From: Thermophilibacter gallinarum
Lineage (GTDB): Bacteria > Actinomycetota > Coriobacteriia > Coriobacteriales > Atopobiaceae
Assembly (NCBI RefSeq): GCF_014982725.1
Contig: NZ_JADCJZ010000001.1
Span: 124,001 to 188,000 of the forward strand
Direction of reading: 5' to 3'
DNA length: 64,000 bases
Within the stretch, counting starts at the first letter, position 1, and each line of letters begins with the position of its first letter. The position numbers and the translations under genes were made by a program. Of this stretch, positions 8,467-17,026 are shown one piece after another. The notes below the pieces were generated by a model that worked only from the letters and a program-made list of their open reading frames with translations, searched no databases and was not told the DNA's origin.

Positions 8467-8934
8467 ATGTCTATTGGCAGCTACATAGGCGCGGGCGGCA
8501 TCGCCCTCGGGCAGGAGGCCCGCACCTGGGAGGAGGCCGTGCGCCAGGCAGGCGACCTTCTCGTGAGAGAGGGGGTATGCGACCCGTCGTATGTCCAGGA
8601 CATGGTGGACACGGTACGTGAGCTGGGTCCCTACATCGTGGTGACCCCCGGGGTCGCTCTCGCGCACGCGCGCCCGAAGGGAAGCGTCGCCAGAAACGGC
8701 ATCGCCGTGGCGACCTTCCCGGGCGGGGTCTGCTTTGGCAACCCGGACAACGACCCCGTGTACGTCGTCTTCGCCATCGCCGCGGTCACCGACGAGGAAC
8801 ATCTCGGACTCTTCCAGGAGGTCGCCGGCTTCCTTGGGACGGAGGGCAACATCGCGCTTCTCGAACAGGCGAGGAGCGTCGCGGACCTACCGGCAGAGAT
8901 GAGAGAGGAGCGTGTTGACCATGCGGTTGCTTGA
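8467..8934 (+). CDS. PTS sugar transporter subunit IIA (fructose/mannitol/ascorbate type)
   Basis: 155 residues, a free-standing EIIA of the Fru/Mtl/Ntr-like fold. The phosphorylatable histidine is in TPGVALAHARP. It would pass phosphate from HPr to the EIIB encoded at 10416. The C-terminal part resembles the EIIA-like domain of the regulator just upstream, so the operon has two EIIA modules. Its end overlaps the likely start of nanE by 14 bases, indicating coupling. Confidence 0.88.
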   Translation: MSIGSYIGAGGIALGQEARTWEEAVRQAGDLLVREGVCDPSYVQDMVDTVRELGPYIVVTPGVALAHARPKGSVARNGIAVATFPGGVCFGNPDNDPVYVVFAIAAVTDEEHLGLFQEVAGFLGTEGNIALLEQARSVADLPAEMREERVDHAVA

Positions 8935-9652
8935 CGTGGTGAAGGGAGGGCTCATCGTCTCCTGCTACGCCGGCGAGGACATCAACGAGCTGATGGCCGA
9001 GCCCGTTGCCATGGCCTGCGTGGCACGCAGCGTCATGGCGGGTGGCGCCGCCGCCGTGCGCACGAATCTCGAGAACGTGTCCGCGGTTAAGGAGGCGGTC
9101 GGACCTGAGGTCCCGGTCATCGGCATCAAGAAGATCTACAAGGAGCTCGGCTCCAAGGACTTCCGCATCACCCCCACCATGGCCGAGGTGGACGCCCTGG
9201 TCGCCGCCGGTGCCGACGCCATCGCAGTGGACGGAACCCGTCGTCCGCGCTATGACGAGCTGACCCTCGCGGAGTTCCTCGCGGCCATCAAGGAGAAGTA
9301 CCCCGACCTGCCGGTCGTCGCCGACATCTCGACGGTCGAGGAGGGTGTGGCCGCTTGGGAGGCGGGCGCCGACTTCGTGGGCACCACGCTCTCTGGCTAT
9401 ACCCCGTATTCCAAGAACCCCATTGCCTTCGGCACGCTGCCGAGCCCCGACCCCGACTACGAGATCATCTCCGAGCTGCGCGCCGCTGGCGTGGAGCACG
9501 TGGTGGCCGAGGGGCGCATCACCGACGGCCACAAGATGCGCCGCTGTCTCGATGCGGGTGCCGACTGCGTGGTCATCGGCACCTCGATCACCGAGCCCAG
9601 GAAGATCGTCAAGACCATCCTCATGGATGCGAGCGAGGGAGGGGAGCAGTGA
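8921..9652 (+). CDS. nanE: N-acetylmannosamine-6-phosphate 2-epimerase
   Basis: NanE converts ManNAc-6-P to GlcNAc-6-P. 243 residues of TIM-barrel; family signatures include 'GGLIVSCYAG', 'PVIGIKKIYK', 'GADAIAVDGTRRPR', VVADISTVEEG and 'FVGTTLSGYTPYS'. The ATG at 8921 is chosen because GGAG (8907-8910) lies 10 bases upstream; a GTG at 8912 in frame is too close to it. Sits inside a PTS operon instead of a sialic-acid (nanA/nanK) cluster, so its substrate probably comes from the PTS. Confidence 0.92.
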   Translation: MRLLDVVKGGLIVSCYAGEDINELMAEPVAMACVARSVMAGGAAAVRTNLENVSAVKEAVGPEVPVIGIKKIYKELGSKDFRITPTMAEVDALVAAGADAIAVDGTRRPRYDELTLAEFLAAIKEKYPDLPVVADISTVEEGVAAWEAGADFVGTTLSGYTPYSKNPIAFGTLPSPDPDYEIISELRAAGVEHVVAEGRITDGHKMRRCLDAGADCVVIGTSITEPRKIVKTILMDASEGGEQ

Positions 9653-10401
9653 TGCGTGCTTGGCAGCGTTACTTCGAGACCATGAACGAGGTCGTGCAGA
9701 AGGCCTACGACACCCAGGGTGACAACATCATGCGCGCGGCGGAGGTCCTCGCCGACGCCACCGAGAAGGACGGCATCATCCACCTCTTCGGCTCGGGGCA
9801 CTCGAGCCTCGTGACCGAGGACTGCTTCTGGCGCTCTGCGACGCTTGCCAACGTGCACGCGATCTTCGAGTCCGCCGTCGCCGGCATCAACGAGATCACC
9901 AAGACGAGCTATCTCGAGAAGGTCGAGGGCATCGGCCAGGTCATCGTCTCCTACAACGAGGTCAGGCCGCCTGATGTGATGGTGTGCTTCTCCAACTCCG
10001 GCAACAACGCCGCGACCGTCGACGTCGCGCTGGCCGCCAAGGCGGCGGGCGTCCCGGTGATCGCGTTCACGAACGTGGTGTATGCGGACACGCTGACCAC
10101 GCAGCACTCGAGCGGGAAGAAGCTCAAGGACATCGCCGACATCGTGATCGACAACTGCTCGCTGATTGGCGACGCGGCCATCGAGCTCGAGGGGCTCGAG
10201 GTCAAGGTTGGCGCCACGTCGACGATACCGGTGGTCTACATGCTCGCCGGTCTTCTCGCCCAGACCTGCGAGCTGCTGCTGGAGCGCGGCGTCACCCCCG
10301 ACGTCTACTACAACGGTCACCTCGAGTACGAGCGCTCTGACGTTCGAGAGCACAACCAGGCTCTCGTTGAGAAGTACCGCCGCCGCATGAGGAACCTGTG
10401 A
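9652..10401 (+). CDS. SIS-domain sugar-phosphate protein (second of two)
   Basis: 249 residues, paralogous in layout to the SIS protein at 5895. Seen: 'IIHLFGSGHSS' and 'MVCFSNSGNNAATVDVALAAK', the two phosphosugar-binding loops of the SIS fold. The start overlaps the nanE stop by one base (TGATG), so the two are translationally coupled, which argues for consecutive reactions. Related UPF0309-type proteins lack an assigned reaction. An isomerase or lyase producing the NanE substrate is possible, but this is inference. Confidence 0.82.
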   Translation: MRAWQRYFETMNEVVQKAYDTQGDNIMRAAEVLADATEKDGIIHLFGSGHSSLVTEDCFWRSATLANVHAIFESAVAGINEITKTSYLEKVEGIGQVIVSYNEVRPPDVMVCFSNSGNNAATVDVALAAKAAGVPVIAFTNVVYADTLTTQHSSGKKLKDIADIVIDNCSLIGDAAIELEGLEVKVGATSTIPVVYMLAGLLAQTCELLLERGVTPDVYYNGHLEYERSDVREHNQALVEKYRRRMRNL

Positions 10402-10415
10402 GAGAGGAGGCACGG

Positions 10416-10712
10416 ATGCAAGAGCTGAAGGTACTGACGGTCTGTGGCGCCGGCGTGGGGACGTCCACCCTGCTCAGAATGAACATCGCGGACGCCTTCA
10501 AGTCGTTCGACCTGCCGTTCTCGGTCAAGGTCGAGAACACGAGCCTGTCGCGGGCCAAGGGCACGAGGTGCGACCTCGTCGTGACCTTCGACAGCTTTGC
10601 CGATGACGCACGCAAGTTCTGCCCCCACGTCATCACCATCAAGAACCTGATGGACAAGCAGGAGCTGCGCGACAAGGTCGGCGCCTACCTGACCGAAGCC
10701 GGACTCATCTAA
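10416..10712 (+). CDS. PTS subunit IIB, ascorbate (Sga/Ula) type
   Basis: 98 residues. The active-site cysteine is Cys10 in the loop CGAGVGTSTLL, which matches the SgaB/UlaB (lactose/ascorbate-like) IIB fold. ATG at 10416 is preceded by GAGAGGAGG. Receives phosphate from EIIA and gives it to the sugar held by EIIC, encoded 15 bases downstream. Confidence 0.9.
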   Translation: MQELKVLTVCGAGVGTSTLLRMNIADAFKSFDLPFSVKVENTSLSRAKGTRCDLVVTFDSFADDARKFCPHVITIKNLMDKQELRDKVGAYLTEAGLI

Positions 10713-10727
10713 GAAGAGGTGATATCA

Positions 10728-12014
10728 GTGGAAGCCATCCAGCCAGTTGTCGACTTCATCGTAACGTACATCTTCAACCAGCCCTTCATCCTGCTCGGCC
10801 TCATCGCGCTGCTCGGCCTCGTGCTGCAGCGCAAGCCCTTCCAGGACGTGGTCACCGGCACGCTCAAGACGGGAATCGGATACCTCATCCTCTCCCAGGG
10901 CACCTCGATCCTCTCCGGGATCGTTATGCCGATCTCCGACATCCTGAACAAGATCTTCAACATCGAGGCCACCGCTCCCGGCATGGGCACCGACCCGTTT
11001 GCCGCCGAGTGGGCGTCCACGATCGCCCTCATCATGGTCGTGGGCTTTGTGGTGAACCTGATTCTCGCTCGCTTCACGCCGTTCAAGTACGTCTACCTGA
11101 CGGTTCACCAGACCTACTACATCACGTTCGTGTATCTCGCGCTTGCCGTCGAGGTCATCGCCAACCCGTCCGTCCCCATGTTCATCATCGTGGGCGGCAT
11201 CATGCTCGGCGTCTACTGCACGCTCTCCCCGGCGCTCGTCCAGCCCTTCATGCGCAAGGTGACCGGGACTGACGAGCTGGCCTACGGCCACACCACCTCG
11301 TTCGGCGCGATCGCGGGCGCCCTGGTGGGCAAGCTCTTCAAGTCCCACGAGCAGGAGACCTCCGAGGACCTTCACATCCCGGACAAGCTCACGTTCCTGA
11401 AGGACATCACCGTCTCGACCGCCATCGTCATGACGCTGCTCTACGTCATCGGCGTCTCTCTCGCCGGTCCTGCTTGGGTCGAGGAGAACATGAGCGGCGG
11501 CACCGCGGCCTACCTCTACGCCATCACCCAGGGCGTCCAGTTTGGCGTTGGCATCACCATCGTCCTGACCGGCGTCTCCATGATGGTCGCGGAGATCACC
11601 GAGGCCTTCAAGGGCATCTCCGAGAAGCTCGTTCCCAACGCGGTTCCCGCTCTCGATTGCCCGATTGTCTTCAACTTCGCTCCCACCGCCGTCATGATCG
11701 GCTTCCTGAGCTGCCTCGCTACCGTCATTCTCTGCGTGGTCATCTTTGGCGCCGTTGGCTTCTACTCCCTGACCCCGCCCGTCATCACCTGCTTCTTCGG
11801 TGGCGGCCCGGCAGGCGTCTTCGGCAACTCCACGGGCGGTTGGCGTGGAGCGATTCTCGCGGGCGTGGTCGCCGGCCTGCTCCTGAGCTTCGGCCAGGCC
11901 CTCACCGTCGGCTGCCTGCCCACGACCATCGCGGACTTCGCCCGCTGGTCCAACGATTTCGACTACTCCGTGTTCACGTGGCCGTTCCAGCAGATCTTCA
12001 GGCTCTTCGGCTAG
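10728..12014 (+). CDS. PTS subunit IIC, ascorbate (SgaT/UlaA) type permease
   Basis: 428 residues, about ten or more membrane segments, matching the UlaA/SgaT family ('IGYLILSQGTSIL' near residue 60; 'FMRKVTGTDELAYGHTTS'). The GTG at 10728 is preferred over one at 10719 because GAGGTGAT (10716-10723) is an excellent match to the 16S 3' end and lies at the right distance. Despite the family name the operon has NanE and no ascorbate catabolic genes, so the substrate is more likely an amino sugar. Confidence 0.9.
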   Translation: MEAIQPVVDFIVTYIFNQPFILLGLIALLGLVLQRKPFQDVVTGTLKTGIGYLILSQGTSILSGIVMPISDILNKIFNIEATAPGMGTDPFAAEWASTIALIMVVGFVVNLILARFTPFKYVYLTVHQTYYITFVYLALAVEVIANPSVPMFIIVGGIMLGVYCTLSPALVQPFMRKVTGTDELAYGHTTSFGAIAGALVGKLFKSHEQETSEDLHIPDKLTFLKDITVSTAIVMTLLYVIGVSLAGPAWVEENMSGGTAAYLYAITQGVQFGVGITIVLTGVSMMVAEITEAFKGISEKLVPNAVPALDCPIVFNFAPTAVMIGFLSCLATVILCVVIFGAVGFYSLTPPVITCFFGGGPAGVFGNSTGGWRGAILAGVVAGLLLSFGQALTVGCLPTTIADFARWSNDFDYSVFTWPFQQIFRLFG

Positions 12015-12045
12015 GAGCAAGGGCATAGGGGTCGCCCCCTCTCTC

Positions 12046-12082
12046 GAGGCGTCGCCGGGCTCGGGCCGGCGGCGCCTCTTTT
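12046..12082 (+). terminator. Rho-independent terminator of the PTS operon
   Basis: Stem GAGGCGTCGCCGG / CCGGCGGCGCCTC (one G-U pair) followed by TTTT, 32 bases after the EIIC stop. Confidence 0.85.
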
Positions 12083-12100
12083 CATGGGGTTTCGCTCGCC

Positions 12101-12252
12101 GGGTTAGAACTACCGCATCGTCCTCGTTCCCGCTGCCGATCGGGTTAGGAATACCGCGTCGTCCCCCTTCAAACTCGTCCACGGAGGGGGACGACGCGTT
12201 GTTTCTAACCCACGCGCCGAGAAGAACGGGGACGAGGGCGTTTTTCTAACCC
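12101..12252. repeat. nested palindromic repeat, family A copy 3
   Basis: Four arms as in copy 2 (forward from 12101 and 12142, reversed ending near 12211 and 12252). It is strikingly similar to copy 2 across its length, including the GAGAAGAACGGGGACGAGGG joint between the reversed arms. Confidence 0.85.
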
Positions 12253-12365
12253 GCCCCGCGTCCGCGCTCTTTCCGCGGAGATGTAATGCCGGCGTCAGGC
12301 GCGGCCGCCTCCCGTGCCATAATCTTGCGAACGAAGCGCCTGCGTCTACCAGCTTGGGGGAACGT

Positions 12366-13403
12366 ATGAACATGCAGCATGCCCGCGTCGGCGTGATCGG
12401 AAGCGGCGCCTGGGGCCTGGCGCTCGCGCGTCTCTTCTCGCGCGAGGGACACGAGGTCACCGTATGGTCCGAGTCCGAGCAGACCGTCGAGCGCCTGCGC
12501 GAGACGCGCGTGATCCCGCTGCCCAATGACCCCGAGCTTCCCGCCGACATCGCCCTCACCACCAGCGTCGAGGAGGCGTGCGCCGACAAGGACGTCGTCG
12601 TCTTCGTGACCTCCTCGCGCTTCGTGCGCAGCATGGCCGCCCAGGCCGCGCCGTTCCTCGGGCCCAAGACGATCCTCGTCTGCGCGACGAAGGGCCTCGA
12701 GGAGGGCACGATGGATACGATGACTGAGGTCATCGCCAACGAGCTCTCCAAGGTGCGCCCGGAGCTGACTCCGGCGGTCGTTGCCCTCTCCGGCCCGAGC
12801 CACGCCGAGGAGGTCGCCTTCGACATGCCCACGTGCATCGTGGCGGCCAGCGACGACAAGGACGCCGCGCTTCTCGTCCAGCGGCTCTTCTCCGGCGACG
12901 TCCTGCGCGTCTACACCAGCGACGACGTGCGCGGCGTGGAGCTCTGCGGCGCCATCAAGAACGTGATCGCCCTCGCGTGCGGCATCGCCCGCGGCCTGGG
13001 CTTTGGCGACAACTCCTCCGCGGCGCTCATCACGCGCGGCATCGCCGAGATGCGCCGCCTGGGCACCGCCTTCGGCTGCGACCCCGAGACCTTCTTCGGC
13101 CTGGCCTGTACCGGCGACCTCGTGGTCACGGCCGGCAGCCTGCACAGCCGCAACCTCCGCTGCGGCAAGATGATCGGCTCGGGCATGCCGGTCGACGAGG
13201 CCGTGAAGAAGGTCGGCGCCGTGATCGAGGGCCTGAACGCGCTGCCCGCCGTTCTCGAGCTCTCCCAGCGTCTGCGCGTGGAGATGCCGATCTGCGAGAT
13301 GGTCGACCGCGTCGTCTCCGGCGAGGTTGCCCCCGAGGACGCCACCGCGCTGCTGATGGGTCGCGAGCTCAAGGCCGAGGGCCCCGCCGCCTACGAGGAC
13401 TAG
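12366..13403 (+). CDS. gpsA: NAD(P)-dependent glycerol-3-phosphate dehydrogenase
   Basis: Reduces dihydroxyacetone phosphate to sn-glycerol-3-phosphate for phospholipid synthesis; cytoplasmic. 345 residues. Seen: Rossmann loop 'GVIGSGAWGLALA', 'CATKGLE', LSGPSHAEEV, the catalytic-helix region 'IKNVIALACGIARGLGFGDN', and 'TGDLVVTAGSLHSRN'. The ATG at 12366 has GGGGG just upstream; a TTG at 12354 is less likely. A CATAAT box at 12318-12323 may be its -10. Single gene flanked by a repeat and a terminator. Confidence 0.96.
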   Translation: MNMQHARVGVIGSGAWGLALARLFSREGHEVTVWSESEQTVERLRETRVIPLPNDPELPADIALTTSVEEACADKDVVVFVTSSRFVRSMAAQAAPFLGPKTILVCATKGLEEGTMDTMTEVIANELSKVRPELTPAVVALSGPSHAEEVAFDMPTCIVAASDDKDAALLVQRLFSGDVLRVYTSDDVRGVELCGAIKNVIALACGIARGLGFGDNSSAALITRGIAEMRRLGTAFGCDPETFFGLACTGDLVVTAGSLHSRNLRCGKMIGSGMPVDEAVKKVGAVIEGLNALPAVLELSQRLRVEMPICEMVDRVVSGEVAPEDATALLMGRELKAEGPAAYED

Positions 13404-13425
13404 CGCCACTCGGCGCAAACTCTGG

Positions 13426-13537
13426 CGTATGTACGAGCGCGCCGCCCTTCTCGTCAGTCGAGAAGGGCGGCGCGAGCTGTTTACCTGGTCGTATATGAAC
13501 CGAAAGCAGCTCTCCGTCAGGAGCGCTCGTACATATG
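13426..13537. repeat. palindromic intergenic element with central terminator hairpin
   Basis: Outer arms GTATGTACGAGCGC (13427-13440) and GCGCTCGTACATATG (13522-13536) enclose a perfect 15-bp hairpin, GCGCCGCCCTTCTCG at 13439-13453 and its complement at 13459-13473. The inner hairpin can act as a bidirectional terminator between the convergent gpsA and FUSC-type genes. Confidence 0.7.
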
Positions 13538-13572
13538 TCGGAGTTCGCTCCGTGAAACTGGCGGCCCCTCCG

Positions 13573-15600
13573 CTACCTGCGCACCTCGCTCAGGTAGCTC
13601 GGGCGGCGCACCAGGGCGCCGCGCGCGTCGTCGACGGCCAGGCGCAGCTCGCCCGCACGGTCGACGTACTGCTGCAGCACGTAGCGCAGGTCGGGGTCCG
13701 CCAGGCCCATGACCAGGCCCTCCGCCGCGTCCACGCCCGTCCCGAAGCGCTCGGGGTCGCAGTTCCCGCGCGCGAGGCGCACGATCTTCTCGAACGTCGG
13801 GCGCTCCTCCTCCCGCACGCTGCCGAGGCGCACCAGAAGCTCCAGCTGCTCCAGCTCGCACATGATCTCCCACAGGCAGAAGAGCATGCGGTCGGCGGCG
13901 TCGCGGTAGCGCGCCACCTCGGCGATCTCCGCGTTCCTCTCGCCGTCGGCGGAAATGGAGTCGAGCAGGGCGTTCGCCTGCGTGTGGATCATCTGGAAGT
14001 GGAGCAGGCGCTCGGAGGAGACCACGGTGTCGACGCGCTCGTCCAGCGTCGTGCGGACGAGGTCCCACGAGCTCGCCACCATCGGGAACATCTGACGCAC
14101 GTCTGCCGCAAAGAGACGTCGGTCGGACATGGGCAGCACCAGCCGGTTGACCAGGGCGACGGTGACCACCGCCAGCGCGAGCGAGACGAGGCGCATCGTG
14201 GTGGCGTAGCCGTCGTCGATGGAGGCCGACGCCATGGTGACCGCGTAGGCCGTGGCAAAGAACGCCGAGGTCACCGTGCCGGGCGTCGCGGCATAGAGCG
14301 GCGCCACGAGCAGCATGCCCACCACCATGATGCCCGCCCAGCCGAGGTTGAGCAGCGCCAGCAGGTGGACGAAGACGCAGCCCAGCGCCGTGCCGACCAT
14401 GCGGGTGCGCATGCGGTGGGAGCTCTCGTCGGGGAAGGGCTGCAGCAGCAGATAGGCGTGGAGCACGTACCAGTAGAGGTGGTCGACCGGCAGCAGCAGG
14501 TTCACGCTGCAGCTCACGGCCAGCACGATGCCGCAGCGGACCGAGAAGCGCGTCTCGAACGAGTCCAGCGTCAGCCGCTTGCGGAAGAGCGCGGTCCGCA
14601 CGGCGCTGCCGGCGGACATGTGCCAGACGCGCTGGTGGGGGTCGGCGGCCGTGCGCAGGATCAGCACGAGCAGGTTGAGGTAGCCACGGCAGAAGATGCG
14701 GAAGCGCGGCTCGTCCACGTCCAGGGCGTCGAGGAGCGCGCGGGCGCGGTCGGCAAGCGCGGCTCGGCGCGTGGGGTCGGCGGTGGCGTCGATCGCGGCG
14801 TCGAGCTCGCGCGTGAGCTGCGCCAGCTGGGCGAGAAGGGCGGCGTGCTCCGCGCGGTGCCGGTCGCTCCAGTCGAAGTTGCCCGTGAGATAGGCCGTGC
14901 GCTGCGCGAGCGTGGCGAGCATGTCGAGCAGGTTCACGGTGCGCGGCGGCGCCGTCGAGTCCTCGCGCGCGGAGTAGGCGAGTGCCGCGAACTCCCGGCG
15001 CAGGGCCAGCAGCTCGGCGCGGAGCTCGTCGTCGATGCCGGAGGCGGCCATGCGCGCCAGGTCGTCCGCCAGGCGGCGCACGCAGGAGTGCAGGCGCGCG
15101 CGGGCCTCGCGGGCCCGGCTGCCCGCGGCGCCGGCGAGCATGAGCGCCGCCGTGAGCGTGACGCAGCACGCGGCGAGCACCGCCGCCTGCGTCCAGAAGT
15201 CGCTCACCAGGTTGGCGGGCCGCATCTGCAGGAAGGCGAAGAGCATCGTGTACGGGAAGTACCGGCGCGGGTTGAGCTGCGACGAGCGCATGAACACGAG
15301 GGCGAACGGCATGGCCAGGTTCACCGCCACGCACAGGGCGACGTTGGTCACGGCCAGCCGCGCCCCCAGGAGCGCGAAGGCGCTCACCAGGAAGAAGCGC
15401 GCGTACTGCGTCGGCGGGTTGTACTTCTCGAGGCGCGTCTCGAACAGCGTGGTGAACGGCGAGACCGCTAGCAGGTACTGCTCGCCGAACCCCAGGTGGA
15501 CGATCCAGAACAGGGCTATGAAGAACGCGATGACGGGCAGCGTGCCCACGAGCTGGGCGCACCGGTCGCAGACCCACCCTCTGATCTTCTCGCGTGCCAT
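13573..15600 (-). CDS. FUSC-family (aromatic acid exporter-like) membrane protein
   Basis: 675 residues, start ATG at 15600. Two clusters of membrane helices (about residues 20-165 and 350-480) flank soluble helical regions, the layout of the FUSC/YccS/YhfK family. The second cluster begins 'FSVRCGIVLAVSCSVNLLLPV' and includes 'GTALGCVFVHLLALLNLGWAG'. Such proteins are thought to export aromatic acids or related compounds, but a substrate cannot be inferred here. Transcribed alone, convergent with gpsA. Confidence 0.75.
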   Translation of the reverse strand: MAREKIRGWVCDRCAQLVGTLPVIAFFIALFWIVHLGFGEQYLLAVSPFTTLFETRLEKYNPPTQYARFFLVSAFALLGARLAVTNVALCVAVNLAMPFALVFMRSSQLNPRRYFPYTMLFAFLQMRPANLVSDFWTQAAVLAACCVTLTAALMLAGAAGSRAREARARLHSCVRRLADDLARMAASGIDDELRAELLALRREFAALAYSAREDSTAPPRTVNLLDMLATLAQRTAYLTGNFDWSDRHRAEHAALLAQLAQLTRELDAAIDATADPTRRAALADRARALLDALDVDEPRFRIFCRGYLNLLVLILRTAADPHQRVWHMSAGSAVRTALFRKRLTLDSFETRFSVRCGIVLAVSCSVNLLLPVDHLYWYVLHAYLLLQPFPDESSHRMRTRMVGTALGCVFVHLLALLNLGWAGIMVVGMLLVAPLYAATPGTVTSAFFATAYAVTMASASIDDGYATTMRLVSLALAVVTVALVNRLVLPMSDRRLFAADVRQMFPMVASSWDLVRTTLDERVDTVVSSERLLHFQMIHTQANALLDSISADGERNAEIAEVARYRDAADRMLFCLWEIMCELEQLELLVRLGSVREEERPTFEKIVRLARGNCDPERFGTGVDAAEGLVMGLADPDLRYVLQQYVDRAGELRLAVDDARGALVRRPSYLSEVRR

Positions 15601-15650
15601 GCGTCCATTGTACGTGTCCGCCCGCTGCGTGACCTCGCCGACACCCTGCC

Positions 15651-15754
15651 GAGAAAAGCTGTCCTGTGTATCGGTTCGCGCGCGCCGGACGCGTCAAAAC
15701 CGGTACACGAGCCCGCTTTTCTCGCAGAAACCGGTACACGGGGCGCGTTTTCTC
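15651..15754. repeat. three-arm palindromic repeat, family B
   Basis: One reversed arm (15651-15676) and two forward arms (15696-15723, 15727-15754). Read forward, each arm begins AACCGRTACAC and ends TTTTCTC, with a variable middle. Same design as family A but unrelated sequence. Fills most of the 175-base gap between two leftward genes. Confidence 0.7.
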
Positions 15755-15775
15755 GCCGCCCCGGGCGCCGCCGCC

Positions 15776-17026
15776 CTACACGCCCATGGCCTGCATGACG
15801 AACATGATCACGGTGAGGATCGTCACCGCCGCGATCGTGAACCACGTGAGCGCGTTCCAGCCGCGCCCGTTGGCAAAGCGGCCCATGACGTGCTTGTCGC
15901 TGGCGATGAGCACCATGAAGACGAGGATGACGGGCAGCAGCACGCCGTTGATGACCTGCGCCACCATCATGATGCCAAAGAGGTTGACGTCGGGGAGCAT
16001 GACCACCAGCGCGGAGACGGCGATGACGGCGGTGATGATGCCGCGGTAGACGGGCGCCTCCGCCCAGCTGCGGTCCGCGCCGCGCTCCCAGCCGAAGGCC
16101 TCGCAGATCGCGCTCGAGGTGATGCCGGGCAGCACGCACGCCGCCAGGAACGACGCCCCGGTGAGGCCCGCGCCGAAGAGCAGCTCGGCATAGTCGCCCA
16201 CGAGCGGGGCCAGCGCGGTCGCCGCCTCCTCGGCGCCGTTCACCACCACGCCGGCGGGATGCAGCACGGCGCCGGTGGTGAGGATGATGAACCAGGAGAT
16301 GACGCTCGCCGCCACGGCGCCCGTCACGGTGTCGACGCGCTGGTAGGGGAGGTCCTCGGCGTGGGCGTTCTTCTCGACCACGTTGGACTGCGCCAGGAAG
16401 AGCATCCAGGGCGCGATGGCCGTGCCCACGCTCGCCACCAAGAGCGAGAGATAGCGCGGCGTGGCCTCCACGTGCGGGACCACGGTGTGCAGAAGGGCGT
16501 CGCCCCAGTCCGGGCCCACCATGACCCCGGCCACGATGTAGGTCACGAAGACGCACGCGACGGCGAGAAGGACCTTCTCGATGCGACGGTACGACCCGCT
16601 CATCGTGAGCAGCCAGATGGCGAGCGCCGCGACCGGCACGCTCACGTAGACCGGCACGTCGAAGAGCGCGAGGGCGGACGCGATGCCCGCGAACTCCGAG
16701 AGCGTGACCGTGGTGTTGGAGACGAGAAGGGCGGCCATGGCCAGCGCGGAGAGACGCACGCCGAACTGCTCGCGGATGAGCGAGGCGAGGCCCTTGCCCG
16801 TGACGCAGCCCATGCGCGCCGCGGTCTCCTGCGCCACGATGAGCAGGAAGCACATCACCGGCACGGTCCAGAGCTGCATGAAGCCAAAGAGCGCGCCGGC
16901 GTTGGAGTAGGTCGCCACGCCGCCGGCGTCCGCGCCCGCGAGCGCGGCCACCATGCCGGGGCCCATCGCGGCGAGGATGCGGCGCGGCTCGAGCCGCGTG
17001 CGCGCGTTCTTCTCGTCCTGCGGCAT
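15776..17026 (-). CDS. NRAMP-related magnesium/divalent metal transporter (NRMT-like)
   Basis: 416 residues, eleven or so membrane helices of the NRAMP/SLC11 fold. The TM1 motif of classical manganese/iron NRAMPs, DPGN, is Asp33-Ala-Gly-Gly36 here. In TM6 the usual metal-binding Met and Pro-His are replaced by Ala205-Pro-Trp. The NRMT branch, characterised structurally from Eggerthella lenta, loses the same soft ligands and carries Mg2+. The start codon directly abuts the stop of the MgtE-like gene upstream (TAGATG), so the two are translationally coupled. Magnesium uptake is the best inference. Confidence 0.82.
   Translation of the reverse strand: MPQDEKNARTRLEPRRILAAMGPGMVAALAGADAGGVATYSNAGALFGFMQLWTVPVMCFLLIVAQETAARMGCVTGKGLASLIREQFGVRLSALAMAALLVSNTTVTLSEFAGIASALALFDVPVYVSVPVAALAIWLLTMSGSYRRIEKVLLAVACVFVTYIVAGVMVGPDWGDALLHTVVPHVEATPRYLSLLVASVGTAIAPWMLFLAQSNVVEKNAHAEDLPYQRVDTVTGAVAASVISWFIILTTGAVLHPAGVVVNGAEEAATALAPLVGDYAELLFGAGLTGASFLAACVLPGITSSAICEAFGWERGADRSWAEAPVYRGIITAVIAVSALVVMLPDVNLFGIMMVAQVINGVLLPVILVFMVLIASDKHVMGRFANGRGWNALTWFTIAAVTILTVIMFVMQAMGV

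Noticed and set aside
9355-9651. Long upstream extension of the second SIS gene
   Set aside because: The extension overlaps nanE in another frame and is Arg/His-rich shadow sequence; the TGATG start at 9652 fits.
13517-15739. Long Arg/Ala/His-rich reading frames overlapping the FUSC-type gene
   Set aside because: They are G+C-driven shadows without domains; the 675-residue frame has a proper membrane protein layout.
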